Shown here: in pieces, positions 43,212-53,549 of the stretch | Layout of the letters: each line of letters opens with the position of its first letter | How positions within the stretch are numbered: the first letter of the stretch is position 1 | Source: Plazaster borealis | Lineage: Eukaryota; Echinodermata; Asteroidea; Forcipulatida; Labidiasteridae | Length of the DNA stretch: 64,000 nt | NCBI GenBank assembly: GCA_021014325.1 | Contig: CM037463.1 | Span: 2,599,001-2,663,000, forward strand | Reading direction: 5' to 3' | Made by a program: the position numbers and the translations under genes | Notes under the pieces: model-generated | Told to the model about the DNA's origin: nothing | The model's input: the letters and a program-made list of their open reading frames with translations, nothing else | Database searches by the model: none

Positions 43212-43512
43212 CACGAATCAATGTGATTAATCACTACTTAATAAGATCAATCACTAATCAATGCGATCTATCACTAATCAATGTGATCAATCACTAACCA
43301 ATGTGATCAACCACTAATCAATGCAACCAACCACTAATCAATGTGATCAATCACTAATCAATGCAACCAACCACTAATCAATGTGATCAATCACTAATCA
43401 ATGTGATCCATCACTAATCAATGCAACCAACCACTAATCAATGTGATCAATCACTAATCAATGTGATCAATCACTAATCAATGTGATCAATAACTAATCA
43501 ATGTGATCAATA
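43212..43512. repeat. Tandem repeat, 20-bp unit, about 15 copies
   Basis: The unit is CACTAATCAATGTGATCAAT. A second form has GCAACCAAC in place of GTGATCAAT. ATCAATCA, whose reverse complement TGATTGAT fits the PBX/HOX dimer consensus TGATNNAT, appears in at least seven units. No frame. Confidence 0.95.
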
Positions 43513-45581
43513 AACAATTCTAGCAACTAATAAAAAAAGAAGCTTGGTCTTACTTTCTCAAAATCAATCTGGTAGCTGAGTAGACTCTGATAGATGGGAC
43601 CTCCCACCCCCCCCCCAGCCTCTAACCCCAGATCATGTTCGATGGCAGGGTTTAAAATTAGCAGAAATACAAAATCCAGACAATGACATCCTCTTCTAGG
43701 TTACAACATAAATATCAGTATCTCTAAATCAAATGTAGAGGTTTAGGTCATTGTCTTCATTCGCTTGGTTGCAGCTTCACCCATTTCAAAGTGATGAGGA
43801 AATTTCTATGAAAAATCCAAGAAAACTCAAATAGACAAATTACAGGACTGCAGTGGCTTCTCTAGAATGAAGAAAGGCGGTGGTTTGGAATCTTAACCGA
43901 GTCCCCCCCTGAATTGTTTGCCAGATTTTAGAATATAAACAAATATAAAAAAATCATCAAAGGGTTTACAACAATTTATTTTCCCTTTGCATGATTTTCT
44001 TTCTGTCACAACTTAAAAAGCATATGATGCAGATATCAGTTTCAAAACAATCTTTCTGTCTTTTTCCATATTTTGCTTTAATGGGACTGTAGCGTGTCAA
44101 CTTAAGTACATGTGAACCCGGTGTTAAAGAGCATGTAAGTCATTCCATGTTGCTGGTATACGGCTTTCTTATGTCAGGGTATAACATTTTAGTGCAATTT
44201 AAAAGACAAGCACTATTAAAGGGAAAGTATATAGTAGTCAATTCAGTAATGAGAATCCAGTGTGCTTTAGTCTCCTGGATCAGATATGACTAATTTAACT
44301 ACCAGCATATATATATATATTCAGCTTGACTTTAATTTAAGCACAATGACCTCTGATTTGCTTTGAAATATATTTATACTTTTATGAGATGAAATTTGTT
44401 GAATATTTAAGCTCAGATGGTAGTGTTAGGTTACTGTAAATTTACCAAAGTAGGTCTAGTGGGCTTGGTTTGATGCATGAAGCTTGGCCTACTTGGTTCT
44501 TGTATTTCAGAAAATTATTGACTTTTGATAGTAACAAGAAGTTCCTTCAGTAGCCATAGTTACTTCTTTACAGTATAAACACACAGGAAAATTTGTTAAA
44601 AAAAGAAGAAGGTAACAATAACCACAATGAAATGAGAAACCATAACGTGACAAGTTTTGTACAATGTGAGGGTTTACATGATAAATATCCAGTCTTAATA
44701 CTTCATTGTCTCATGTTGTGTTCATTGTAAACTAAACTTCATTTCTTTGATATTTGCCTGATTTTCATGGATTCTGTGCTGCCTAATCAGAACCACACCA
44801 ACAATTATAACAGACTCAAAAGGCTTTGGGTGTTTAAACTAACATTGTATGTTGTTAGGGAGGATACAGGAAGGCTCCTAGGCAAAACAAACTTTGGAAC
44901 TTGAGCTCAATTTACATTAAAAGTTCAACACCATGCAGCTGCAGCTAAACACCTTGCAGATCAGGTTTTTGCGTATGTTTACTGAACACGTTCATTGACA
45001 TTTCAATTCATCAAGTAATACATTTTCTAAACTATGTGAAACATGTTACAATCTAAAGGCTCTACCAAAACAAATGCATTGTTAAATTTAAAGTATGTCA
45101 ACTAAAACAGACAAAGTCAGCATGCATCACAACTTCATAGCAAATAACCCAGGGGAGGGGAGGGGGGCAACTGCCCTCTCAAATTCGGGCAAAACAGTTG
45201 GGAACATTCGGGCAAAGCAAGAAGATAACAAATTGGACAGAAAAAGCAAAAAAACTGTTTACTCAGTATTGTAAATTGGTACTTGAGTTTTTATCTGTGT
45301 ACAATTTTGGGCAAATCAACCCCTCTGCCCCCCTTAACCAAAGAGTCCCCATAAAACTATGCAGAAATTTGAATGGGCACATACTTTTTTGTTTAGTTTC
45401 AGCAAATATGGTATTTTTAATCGCACTATGGCCCCCCCCCCCCCCCCCGAGTCATTTCTTGGTAAGGCTGACCTGGAAACTGGTCAAAAATGGGGATTTT
45501 GACTTGAAATCTGCATCAGTTTGACACAGACTACAGGTCATACTGATCCAGATAGAGTCTGGCTGCTATGTGACCCATGGC
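43513..45581. other. Long AT-rich stretch without a gene
   Basis: Contains C runs near 43609 and a 20-base C run at 45430-45450, a (TA)n at 44307-44320 and a GACAAATTACAGGACTG motif at 43833. The 108-residue frame at 45198-45524 runs through the C run and is not credible. Confidence 0.3.
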
Positions 45582-45860
45582 GTGTCGCGGCCGAGTGGAT
45601 AAGAACACCGGACTCAAGCTCTGGTGTTTCTGATCAGCAGAACGTAAAGCCTTTTGTCACGTTTGTTGTGTAATGCATGTAAAAGAACCCAGTGCACTTA
45701 TCGTAAAGAAAAGGGGTTCGCCCCAGTGTTCCTGGTTTGATTGGCTGCTACACAATACCTTGCAGGAAAAATACTGAATGTCGGAGCGCCATGAGCATCA
45801 CTGAGTGATGGATTTGAGCACTATATAAGAAGCCACTATTACTATTATTATTATAAATCT
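45582..45860 (+). mobile_element. tRNA-derived SINE with ATT tail
   Basis: The head GCGTGTCGCGGCCGAGTGGA and TAAGAACACCGGACTCAAGC resembles Ser/Leu tRNA (A box GGCCGAGTGG). The body AAGAACCCAGTGCACTTATC, with GAGCACTATATAAGAAGCCA, differs from family 1. It ends in (ATT)n. Confidence 0.75.
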
Positions 45861-46142
45861 GGGTCAATGCTGACCAGGTTATTTTCATTTGACAAAAACT
45901 TAAACAGAAGATTTAAGTGCATCAAACTCGATGTTGACATAATTGACTTCAAACTGTTCGTCATAATTACAACACCACAACAAGGTTTGAAGCAAACAAA
46001 TATAAACACAAATCGAGTCGTTTTGAAATCAACAGGCTATGAGGTGACTAGCTCAACAGAAAGTTGTTTTACATGCATGATAAATCTCCATCACATAACT
46101 AGTGCAAATCCCAGCAGTGTCTACAAACTCTCTATTGATGAC

Positions 46143-46333
46143 CTGGGCCCAATTTCATGTAAGCACAAAAACTTGCTAAGCACAGAAAACTCTTGCTTAA
46201 GAAAAATAGGTTACCAGCCAAAAATACCATACAGTTACCATTGCTGTGGCTGGTACCCCACTCGTTTCTTGCTTAACAAAGAAATTTGCTGAGCAGAATT
46301 TTCTGCTAAATGGCTTTATGGTATTGGGCCCCG
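46143..46333. mobile_element. GGGCCC-family MITE (family D)
   Basis: It starts CTGGGCCCAATTTCATGTAA and ends ATGGTATTGGGCCCC. The interior has AAGCACAAAAACTTGCTAAG, GGTTACCAGCCAAAA and GTGGCTGGTACCCCACTCG. The 141-residue frame across it is not a gene. Confidence 0.8.
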
Positions 46334-47122
46334 GCCATGCCATTAAGATTTATTACTGTACAGACCTTTATCATGCTGCCACCATCTTGGTCGTGCTCCC
46401 TGTATCCAATAACAGTAATGAATGCTGATATTCATTGTACAAAAAAGAACCAGACTATTTGCCCGTCCAGCCTCGGTTTGGTTACACTGATTTGAATGGG
46501 ATAAAATCAAGATGGCGGCACCGTGATACTATTGTATAGTCTGAACCCATTATGTCTGTAATATCGAGGCAAACAAAGCCTAAGGTGACACATATAATAT
46601 GCAAATATTTTTATTAAGTTTCTCCTCAGTTAAAATAAGGCAGGCATTTCATCTAAAGGGAGACTTTTCAAGAGAACAAAATAACAATGGCTTGGCCAAA
46701 TGTCTCCTTTGCAAATAGCAAGATGGTTACCATCTCCTAGAGTAAAGCTAGGTAGGTCCCAAAAGACCACTGTTACAAATTCAATTTCATTTAAAGAGAC
46801 ACGGTTGATCAAGATGTCACTGAATCCCCTTCAATAGTCAAATAAGGCAAACAAAATTATTAAAGTTAAAACATTAAAAGTAGGATCATAGATTGGTTTT
46901 TAGTCAATGTAATGCTGATTTATAGGCCAATTTATCAATAAAGATACAACAAAAGTCACCTGTGAAAGTTTCAGCTGAATACAGTGTCTACTTGTTGAGA
47001 AAACAGCAAAAACTGTCACTTTTTTTTATCAAGAACACTAAATCCATCCACGTTTAGCGAGGTGATACTGGGTACCGACCGCATCTCTGGCCACAGAACG
47101 AACACCAACCCTCAGAAATCTG
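46334..47122. other. Gene-free stretch
   Basis: Probably includes the eroded left part of the MITE that ends at 47303 (CACCTGTGAAAGTTTCAGCT at 46959 resembles family A/C interiors). No exon seen. Confidence 0.3.
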
Positions 47123-47303
47123 AGAAACGATTCATGAATCGTTTCTCAGATTCAAATGTTTTGGGGTGAAAAATTCTCCAAACCATATTACCTCGAAGAG
47201 AATCCTTTCTCAAACTTTATCAACAGCTGCAGTGCTTCTCACCAAGTAAGTTTTTATGGTCATTATTTTTTGGAGTATTTACCAATCTATGACGACACTA
47301 CCT
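47123..47303. mobile_element. Right part of a TTAA-type MITE (family B/C-like)
   Basis: GAGAAACGATTCATGAATCG and TTTCTCAGATTCAAATGTTT form a central palindrome. CACCAAGTAAGTTTTTATGG and GACACTACCT lead into TTAA (47304-47307). The left half is too eroded to place. Confidence 0.55.
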
Positions 47304-47478
47304 TTAAGTACAACATAGTCTTCAATACTGTAAGCAGGCGATGGTTTGAAATAATATTTGGTGTCACATTATAGTTTGGGCAAAAGTTTTCTTTTCCAAG
47401 TGATTTAGAGTGACTTCTATCACTCTAAAAAATATCATCCTAAATAGGTATTTGTGGGTTGTTTTCTTCGTGCACCCG

Positions 47479-47682
47479 TCATAAACATTCGTAGAGCAAC
47501 ACCCTCTCTTTTTTCAGCATCTTGGGTAAGCCCTCCCTTTTGCCCTTTCCCTCAACTCCCAAGTGACAATTTGCAGAGGTGAATGTTTCCGACAGCTCAT
47601 CTTGTGTCAAACAAAATGCAGGGAGGGATTCCGGGGACCTCACATAACACTTGCGTCTTAAGATCAAGACATTTTTCATCAC
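47479..47682 (-). CDS. Possible coding ORF, 67 codons, unrecognised
   Basis: The minus frame from 47682 to TGA at 47479 is GC-richer than its surroundings. It reads SPESLPAFCLTQDELSETFT, SANCHLGVEGKGKREG and LPKMLKKERVLLYECL. The residue mix is natural and acidic/basic blocks alternate. An acceptor-like GTTATGTGAG lies at its start; no donor is needed if it is terminal. I do not recognise a family. The plus strand here has its own pyrimidine-rich acceptor-like tract (CACCCTCTCTTTTTTCAG), so the strand is not certain. Confidence 0.22.
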   Translation of the reverse strand: MMKNVLILRRKCYVRSPESLPAFCLTQDELSETFTSANCHLGVEGKGKREGLPKMLKKERVLLYECL

Positions 47683-48174
47683 ATCACAGCATTTTCATCC
47701 TCGGAGATTGGAGGATTAGCCAGAGTGCCTCCAGTCCAAGGGGGGGGGACACAAACTCCTCATTTGATAAAGCTACAGACAAGATGGGGTGCTCTTAAGA
47801 TAAATCTCATTATCATTTCTTGAAGAAAATCCTTCTATTCCACAAGACTAAGCCCCCCCCCCCCAATAAAAGGGGGAATGCCAGGAAGAGATAAGACAAG
47901 TCTTGGCCTAGCTCCAGCTGACTGATATAGTCCAGAGTTTTTGTCATTTATTTATTATTTAAAGGAAACATGTTTTAAAGGAGACACTTTTTGTCATTGT
48001 CCTCTCTGAAAAAAACAAACCTTATAAGATAATTTCTGTTTAACACAGGAAGCAATTTGTCTTCAGAAAGGTTTGTCTTTAAACGTAAACAATGTGGACA
48101 GTGCTATACAAAACTTCAAATCTTTACTAAATTTATGAATACATAAATGCACGATCACCTTGGTGCATCTTTAA

Positions 48175-48540
48175 AGGCATCGTACACGTTTGGTAATGAC
48201 TCAAAACAAATATTAGCATAAAAACTTACTTGGTAACAAGCAACGGAGAGCTGTTGATAGTATAAAACATTGTAGGAAACGACTCCCTCTGAAGTAATGT
48301 AGTTTTTGAGAAAGAGGTAATTTCTCACTACAATAATAAAAACTTCTTGCAAGAAGTTTTTATTCCTATCTGATAGCACACAAATTTGTACAACAAGGGT
48401 GTTTTTTCTTTCATCGTTTTCTTGCAACTTCGATGACCAATTGAGCCCAAATTTTCACAGGCTTGTTATTTTATGCATATTTTGGGATACACCAAGTGAG
48501 AACACTGGTCTTTGACAATTTCCAAACGTGTTCAGTGCCT
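48175..48540. mobile_element. TTAA-type MITE, family A, right flank lost
   Basis: It starts AGGCATCGTACACGTTTGG after TTAA (48171-48174) and ends GTGTTCAGTGCCT. The next bases are GGCA, not TTAA, so the right target copy was deleted or mutated. The centre has AAAACTTCTTGCAAGAAGTTTT. Confidence 0.85.
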
Positions 48541-48821
48541 GGCATTAGATTACAAATGAATTAATACAAGTTAGAGTTAAGGAGACTCTGAGGTACATAT
48601 TACACTAACTTACATCTCCAAGACAGTAGCCTGATCAATCAGAGTAAAGATCCCAGCCATTTCTCTGATTAAGATTACAAACTGTCATCGTAATTTTTGG
48701 ACCGTTGAGTAATTAGTCACTGACGCCACCAACTGACACACACACCAAAATATGTACCACTCTTGTAAAAACTAGCAATCAAAGAAAATGGAGTCTAAAG
48801 TTGCAGACTTCTTAAAACACC
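48541..48821. other. Short gene-free stretch
   Basis: Nothing recognised. Confidence 0.3.
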
Positions 48822-49170
48822 AGTGCCGTGTTGTGAGCGGTCAAGTTCACCGGACCCAAGCTCTAGTGTTGTCAGCAGCAGAGTGTGGGTTCGAATCCCG
48901 GTCATGACACTTGTGGCCTTGAGCAAGGTACTTAACCTTAATAGCTTCGTAAAAAGTTGGGAAGGTAGTGGATTCTGCTCTACCAACCAGGCTCCTAGTG
49001 GATGATACCCATGCCTACAACCTTACGGACTGTGAATAGGTAACCCTGTTTCAGCCCCAGGAGTAGGTGGCAATGTGCCCCTGGTGGCAGTTGATTTGGG
49101 TTGATAGACCAAATCTGTTAAGATTAGCCCTCACCTTAAAGTGGCTGTTCTGCCTTGTGATGTAAGGCGA
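48822..49170 (+). mobile_element. tRNA-derived SINE (family 1)
   Basis: The head GCCGTGTTGTGAGCGGTCAA, with CACCGGACCCAAGCTC, leads to a B box in GTGGGTTCGAATCCCGG. Then come ATGACACTTGTGGCCTTGAG and CAAGGTACTTAACC. The body AGGCTCCTAGTGGATGATAC recurs at 56755-56960. The tail is A/T rich. Confidence 0.8.
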
Positions 49171-49504
49171 TCTCTCATAAAAAAAATTAATTTTTTTTAA
49201 AAAGTATCCTTCAATTCTTTTTTTTAAATTTTTTTTATTTTTATAATGGACACTTGATGCTTTGAACTTGAATGTTTTTTTGCCTAAATTAATAAGCACA
49301 GGTTTGTATTAGTTCGTGTGAAACCCAAATAAAAGCTAGAACGGTGTACTATCTTGCCTGCCAGGAAATGCCCCTGAATGCACAAGGTCACTCTTATGGA
49401 AATACTGTGACATGGTCTGAACAGTTTTTTAAGCATTTAATTGTTTTTCCAGACACCACTTCTCAACTTGCTCTGTGGGCTACTAACAACTCTGCAACCT
49501 ACTC

Positions 49505-49909
49505 ATGGCTCGAATTTTGGGGGAAAATCAACAAGACAGCAGGGCTTGTAGCTCAAAGTGTGTACTGGACCAGAGTGTTTTTAACAAGACCAGAATCAAA
49601 ATGAGGAAAAAACTTCCTGACAGAGTTTGACGTGCACAACGACACTTAGGAAAATATTGATCTCACTTGTCTTTATGGGTGTTATTAAGTATACCTCATT
49701 TCTCCACAGAATTGAAAGGGGCTGTTTATCAGACTCAAAGTCAACATTTGAATATATATCTTCTTTCAGTTTAAGATATTACACAGTGAGGTATTGTTAT
49801 TCAATTGAAAAACACAAGACCCTGGACTTGTCAGGTCATGTGTGTACTGGCCCAACACTAAAATATCACTGGCCTCGGGCCTGCTGTCCAGTGTAAAATT
49901 CAAGCCCTG
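49505..49909. mobile_element. CAGGG-ended MITE (hAT-like), longer copy
   Basis: The left end GGCTCGAATTTTGGGGGAAA is eroded; the right end is AAAATTCAAGCCCTG. The interior matches 2113-2429: AATTGAAAAACACAAGACCC and CTTGTCAGGTCATG. Confidence 0.65.
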
Positions 49910-50554
49910 CTACTTGTTTGAAATGCTCATAGTTCTTCCTTTTCAAAAATAATAATAATTGCAATAATAAATAGTATTTGTATAGCCTATAAAGATGCTC
50001 AAGGACCTTTACAGAATTCAAGAATAATAATTTTTTAAATATGTTAATGTATTTTTGAGTGTGTGAATGCACCTCCATGGTGAATGTAACTTCATTTGAC
50101 CATTGAACTGGTTGTGATCGCTACCATTAATACATCAGAAAGATACATTTATGACGATACATGTTTCAAATCTGGGTTACTAAAACATCCTGTAGGCTAG
50201 TAAAACACACAGTTTACTAGTCCGGTGGGCTACTTTACAAAAAGCTTAAGTACAAGGCCTGTTGGACATAAGATGTTCAGTTGTCTGTCCATATACTTTC
50301 TCTGTTAGTACTTTACGGGTCGTGCGGCTTGCGACTACGGACTACATAACTGCCATATGGCAGTATTCTAATGTAATACAGTCCCCAGTTGATGAGTGGT
50401 CCCAATCCATATGCTAACCAATCACGGAGCTAATTACAATAAAAATTACCAATGAGTCCAGTCCAAAAAAATAAAATTCATGCAATTGAGCAAACATTCA
50501 TAATCTCCATTCATAAATATTAAATTTAAAGACAAGTAAAGAACTGGTGTTTAA
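49910..50554. other. Gene-free stretch
   Basis: AT-rich, with no repeat partner recognised and no exon-like segment. Confidence 0.3.
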
Positions 50555-50920
50555 AGGCATCGTACACGTTTGGTAATTGTCAAAGACCAGTGTTCTCACT
50601 TGGTGTATCCCAACATATGCATAAAATAACAAGCCTGTGAAACTTTGGGCTCAATTGGTCATCGAAGTTGCAAGAAAATGATGAAAGAAAAAACACCCTT
50701 GTTGTACAAATCTGTGTGCTTTCAGTTAGGAATAAAAACTTCTTGCAAGAAGTTTTTATTATTTTAGTGAGAAATTACCTCTTTCTCAAAAACTACGTTA
50801 CTTGAGAGGGAGTCGTTTCTCACAATGTTTTATACTATTAACAGCTCTCCGTTGCTCGTTACCAAGTAAGTTTTTATGCTAATAAATATTTTGAGTAATT
50901 ACCAAACGTGTACGATGCCT
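50555..50920. mobile_element. TTAA-flanked MITE, family A
   Basis: It starts AGGCATCGTACACGTTTGG and ends CAAACGTGTACGATGCCT, with near-perfect terminal inverted repeats and TTAA on both sides (50551-50554, 50921-50924). This is one of the best-preserved copies. The centre is AAAACTTCTTGCAAGAAGTTTT. Confidence 0.92.
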
Positions 50921-50939
50921 TTAAAACAAAAATTAAAAA

Positions 50940-51005
50940 AATGAATAGTTTAAATCTGAAAACTGGCTGATTATAAAGTTCATTTCAGTACCAATCCTCC
51001 AGAGA
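50940..51005. repeat. Dispersed repeat family E fragment
   Basis: GATTATAAAGTTCATTTCAG and ACCAATCCTCCAGAGAAATA match copies at 13370, 13640, 54400 and 61870. Confidence 0.6.
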
Positions 51006-51698
51006 AATATATGGGATGAAATACTGTAAAAGACATTCGAAACAATATTTGAACACCCCCACTGTTGCTAATTTGATTAAATTTGCACAGGCTCCGTTGA
51101 TGGTTTTTTCTGAAAACAAGAGGATTGGAATAAATTTACTTCTCAAAAAACCAATGATGTATGTATCTTTAACAAATCTAAATATGGCGTGTTATTAATA
51201 TTATTAGTATTATTATCATTGACTTGTATTTCGATGTGGACAAATTGACAAGATTAAAGGCTCTAATTTTAAATTAATATAGCGCTCTTTATAGACAACA
51301 GTTAATGGAGAACGCCGACGATTATTATTAGCTGTTGATTTGAAAAGGGCAAAGGAACTTTACGAGAGGGTGAAACTTACTGGGAAAAGTAGACAGAAAT
51401 GGCCACGTTAGTTGTAGGTAGCACTTAAAACTAACTAATTACAAAAACGAGCAGGAACTTTCAAAGCAACAACTGTTTCATCAGATGTAAATATGCAATT
51501 GGAAAAGTAGAAAAAAATTGACAATTTCAGTATGTTTGTGTGTGAGCGTGTCTACCTGTTGAAAACGAGGACCAGGATTTTGACAGAGCGAGGACGTCCT
51601 CGCTTCGCTTTCGTGTACAAAACCAATGGAGACGTCGCTTAAGAAAACTAAGTCCAAACAATGGGAGAACAAAGAGAAGTCCTCGATTTACGGGATTC

Positions 51699-51702
<4 letters not shown>
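51006..51702. other. Gene-free stretch
   Basis: A 60-codon plus frame at 51016-51198 reads NTPTVANLIKFAQAPLMVF but has no splice context or known motif. The rest is AT-rich. Confidence 0.25.
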
Positions 51703-51730
<28 letters not shown>

Positions 51731-51732
51731 TT
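51703..51732. repeat. (GT)n microsatellite
   Basis: About 14 GT units, with one TTTG interruption, adjoin the SINE tail. Confidence 0.9.
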
Positions 51733-52082
51733 GTGAATTATTATTATTATTGTTATTTACATATATTGGTAATGAAACCAAGGATGCCTCATAAGTGAAC
51801 TTAATCACTGTAGCTCGCAAGCCTGAGGAAACTTATAAACAAGGGTGCTTGCTAACTGAACGATAAACACCGGGTTTAACCCCTACTCTTCTAAGTGTTC
51901 TGGTTTTTTTTACATGCACTACCAATCCACACAAGACCTACAGGACAAAGCAATTATGGTTAAAAGATCCTGCTCGAGGACACAAGTGCCACGACCAGGA
52001 CTTGAACCCACACTCTGCTGATCAGAACCACCATAGCTCGATCGAGTCCGGTGATCTTAACCGCTCAGCCACAACACGCCAC
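51733..52082 (-). mobile_element. tRNA-derived SINE (family 1), full length
   Basis: On the minus strand the head is GGCGTGTTGTGGCTGAGCGG with TTAAGATCACCGGACTCGAT, and the B box lies in GTGTGGGTTCAAGTCCTGG. It continues CGTGGCACTTGTGTCCTCGA and ends in an AAT-rich tail. It pairs closely with 55845-56196. Confidence 0.85.
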
Positions 52083-52650
52083 GTATTTCATTTGTACATA
52101 ATAAGCTATCGATTCTCATTTTGCACAGTAAGTGTTGGACTGATGGGATTGTTAGAAATTGCTCTTTTCTAAACAAATTTCTTTGGCCTGTTCCAAGCCT
52201 AATTACATGGGCGACTATTGCACAGTATCTTGGAAATATGACTTGCAAAATAAATGCCATCTTAAATGTGCAAGTTAGCTTGGTCACAGAAACTAATTAC
52301 ATTTAAAAAAACAAATACTTAATGTAAAACTTACAATAATTTACAATACCTTACCCGAACAAATAAAAAGTTTTGGTGTTTTTTCTTCAAGGGCAGACAA
52401 CAGTCGTTGAAAACAAACGCCTCAAGTCAATATCAGGAGTGCTCATATCATACACACATTGAATACGTAAAGAGTTGCCAAAAACCCAAGATTGAAGTCT
52501 CATGGAATCCTAGCCAGTGACCAGTCTCTGCATCATCAAGCAGAGATGGCATCTCGCTAATGATTACAGACAGCTAGAGTTACATCACTTTTGGCTGACA
52601 CGGGGGTATTACAGCCACAAGACAAGCCTAATCTAGATAAGGTTTCAGTA
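52083..52650. other. Stretch downstream of a minus-strand terminal exon
   Basis: A hairpin TCTCTGCATCATCAAGCAGAGA lies at 52527-52548. A 34-codon minus frame MPSLLDDAETGHWLGFHE starts within it. Nothing else was recognised. Confidence 0.25.
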
Positions 52651-52654
52651 ACAC

Positions 52655-52660
52655 TTTATT
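52655..52660 (-). terminator. Polyadenylation signal AATAAA (minus strand)
   Basis: TTTATT on the plus strand reads AATAAA on the minus strand, in CAGAATAAAGTG. It lies about 190 bases beyond the TAG that closes the frame at 52851, a plausible 3' UTR length. Confidence 0.4.
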
Positions 52661-52850
52661 CTGAAAAGACCGCTGCTTAAGGGCCTATATATACCATCTC
52701 AACGAGACACTATTCCTCTTTTTGTAGTAATACTTACATCTATTGCATTTTTTTTTCCTTCTTAAGTTCCTCTGTCCTCGATCTTTTTAAGGACGGCTGA
52801 CTATTACTCCGATTTCACTTCAGTTCTCCCCGGAGTTTAATCAAAGTGTT

Positions 52851-52972
52851 CTACATTGTAGCATCTTGGGGCACATTTGTCCAGGAAAGAGATAGGTCTG
52901 GAGGAATGTCGTCAGAGTTATCTGAGAGAGTGGACTCGTTTGCATCTGCTCTAGACATCTTGTCCTCCGGAG
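52851..52972 (-). CDS. Probable 3' terminal exon, acidic C-terminus
   Basis: After TTAACTTGTAG the minus strand opens with two bases of a split codon, then PEDKMSRADANESTLSDNSD and DIPPDLSLSWTNVPQDATM to TAG. The frame is blocked by a TAA only ten bases upstream of the proposed acceptor, as expected at an intron edge. Composition (acidic, Ser/Asp rich, single Trp) looks like a natural disordered C-terminus. An AATAAA follows about 190 bases on. The sequence at 52980-53095 is open in the same frame except for that TAA, so the two may be one exon with a stop, or alternative ends. The protein is not recognised. Confidence 0.5.
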
Positions 52973-52979
52973 CTACAAG

Positions 52980-53095
52980 TTAACAGTCATGCCATTTTGC
53001 GCAAGTACTTATTTGGGCAAAACCAACAACAATTACAGGTCTGGAAAAAGTTACTCGGATATTGGATTTCATCTTGTCATCCACATGGCATTTGT
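52980..53095 (-). CDS. Putative exon just upstream of the acidic C-terminus
   Basis: A good acceptor (TGTGTTTTGGCGTTTCAG) opens a frame that reads KCHVDDKMKSNIRVTFSRP then VIVVGFAQISTCAKWHDC and stops at TAA (52982-52980). Alternating hydrophobic residues (IRVTF, VIVVGF) suggest beta strands, and there are three cysteines. It could be the real terminal exon, with the 52851-52972 frame lying in its 3' UTR. It could also be an exon ending at a donor such as CGA|GTAACT or CCT|GTAATT; those are phase 0 and do not fit the next exon. The family is unknown. Confidence 0.35.
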
Positions 53096-53394
53096 CTGAA
53101 ACGCCAAAACACATAGAATTGTGGCTTAAAAAAAAAGTTCAAATTACTATTCATCCCATGTCGAGGCCATTATTTTTAGACTAAAATCATTAGCTATAAG
53201 CTTTAAAACTCATCAAAAATCGATTTGTTAATATCAATAACATGTACATCAACTGTACAAAATGTTTTAAAAATTGTTTTACAGTGCTGATTTTTTTTTC
53301 TTTTTCCAAAAGTAACAATTGCCATTACTATTATTGGTCTTAAACATTTTTCCCCCATATCCTACTTTTCAGTGAACATAATTGTTATTTATTT
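53096..53394. other. AT-rich stretch, likely intron
   Basis: No exon or repeat recognised; a T run lies at about 53290-53298. Confidence 0.3.
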
Positions 53395-53549
53395 TATTAT
53401 TTATGTTATTACACATCCAACAGCACAATTAGCGGCAATAACAGGATGATTAGGAACTAGGTGTTCAGTTGCAAGGCTCCAGTCTCAGGTTGGATTCGAA
53501 CCAGGGGTACACAGAGGTGAAAGGCAGCGAAAGAAACCACTGAACCAAC
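53395..53549 (-). mobile_element. tRNA-derived SINE (family 2)
   Basis: On the minus strand GGTTGGTTCAGTGGTTTCTT carries an A box and CTGGTTCGAATCCAACC a B box. The 3' part CTGTTATTGCCGCTAATTGT, with GCTGTTGGATGTGTAA, matches 9833-9903. It ends in AATAAATAA-type sequence. Confidence 0.7.

Noticed and set aside
45198..45524. 108-codon plus-strand frame
   Set aside because: It reads through a 20-base C run (poly-proline) and has no other support.
45867..46292. 141-codon plus-strand frame
   Set aside because: It ends inside a GGGCCC-family MITE and has no motif.
51527..51820. 97-codon minus-strand frame
   Set aside because: It reads through the GT microsatellite (THTHTH) and a SINE tail.
52527..52625. 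Minus-strand frame MPSLLDDAETGHWLGFHE as another exon
   Set aside because: It lies beyond the AATAAA of the gene at 52.9 kb, starts in a hairpin and has no splice context.
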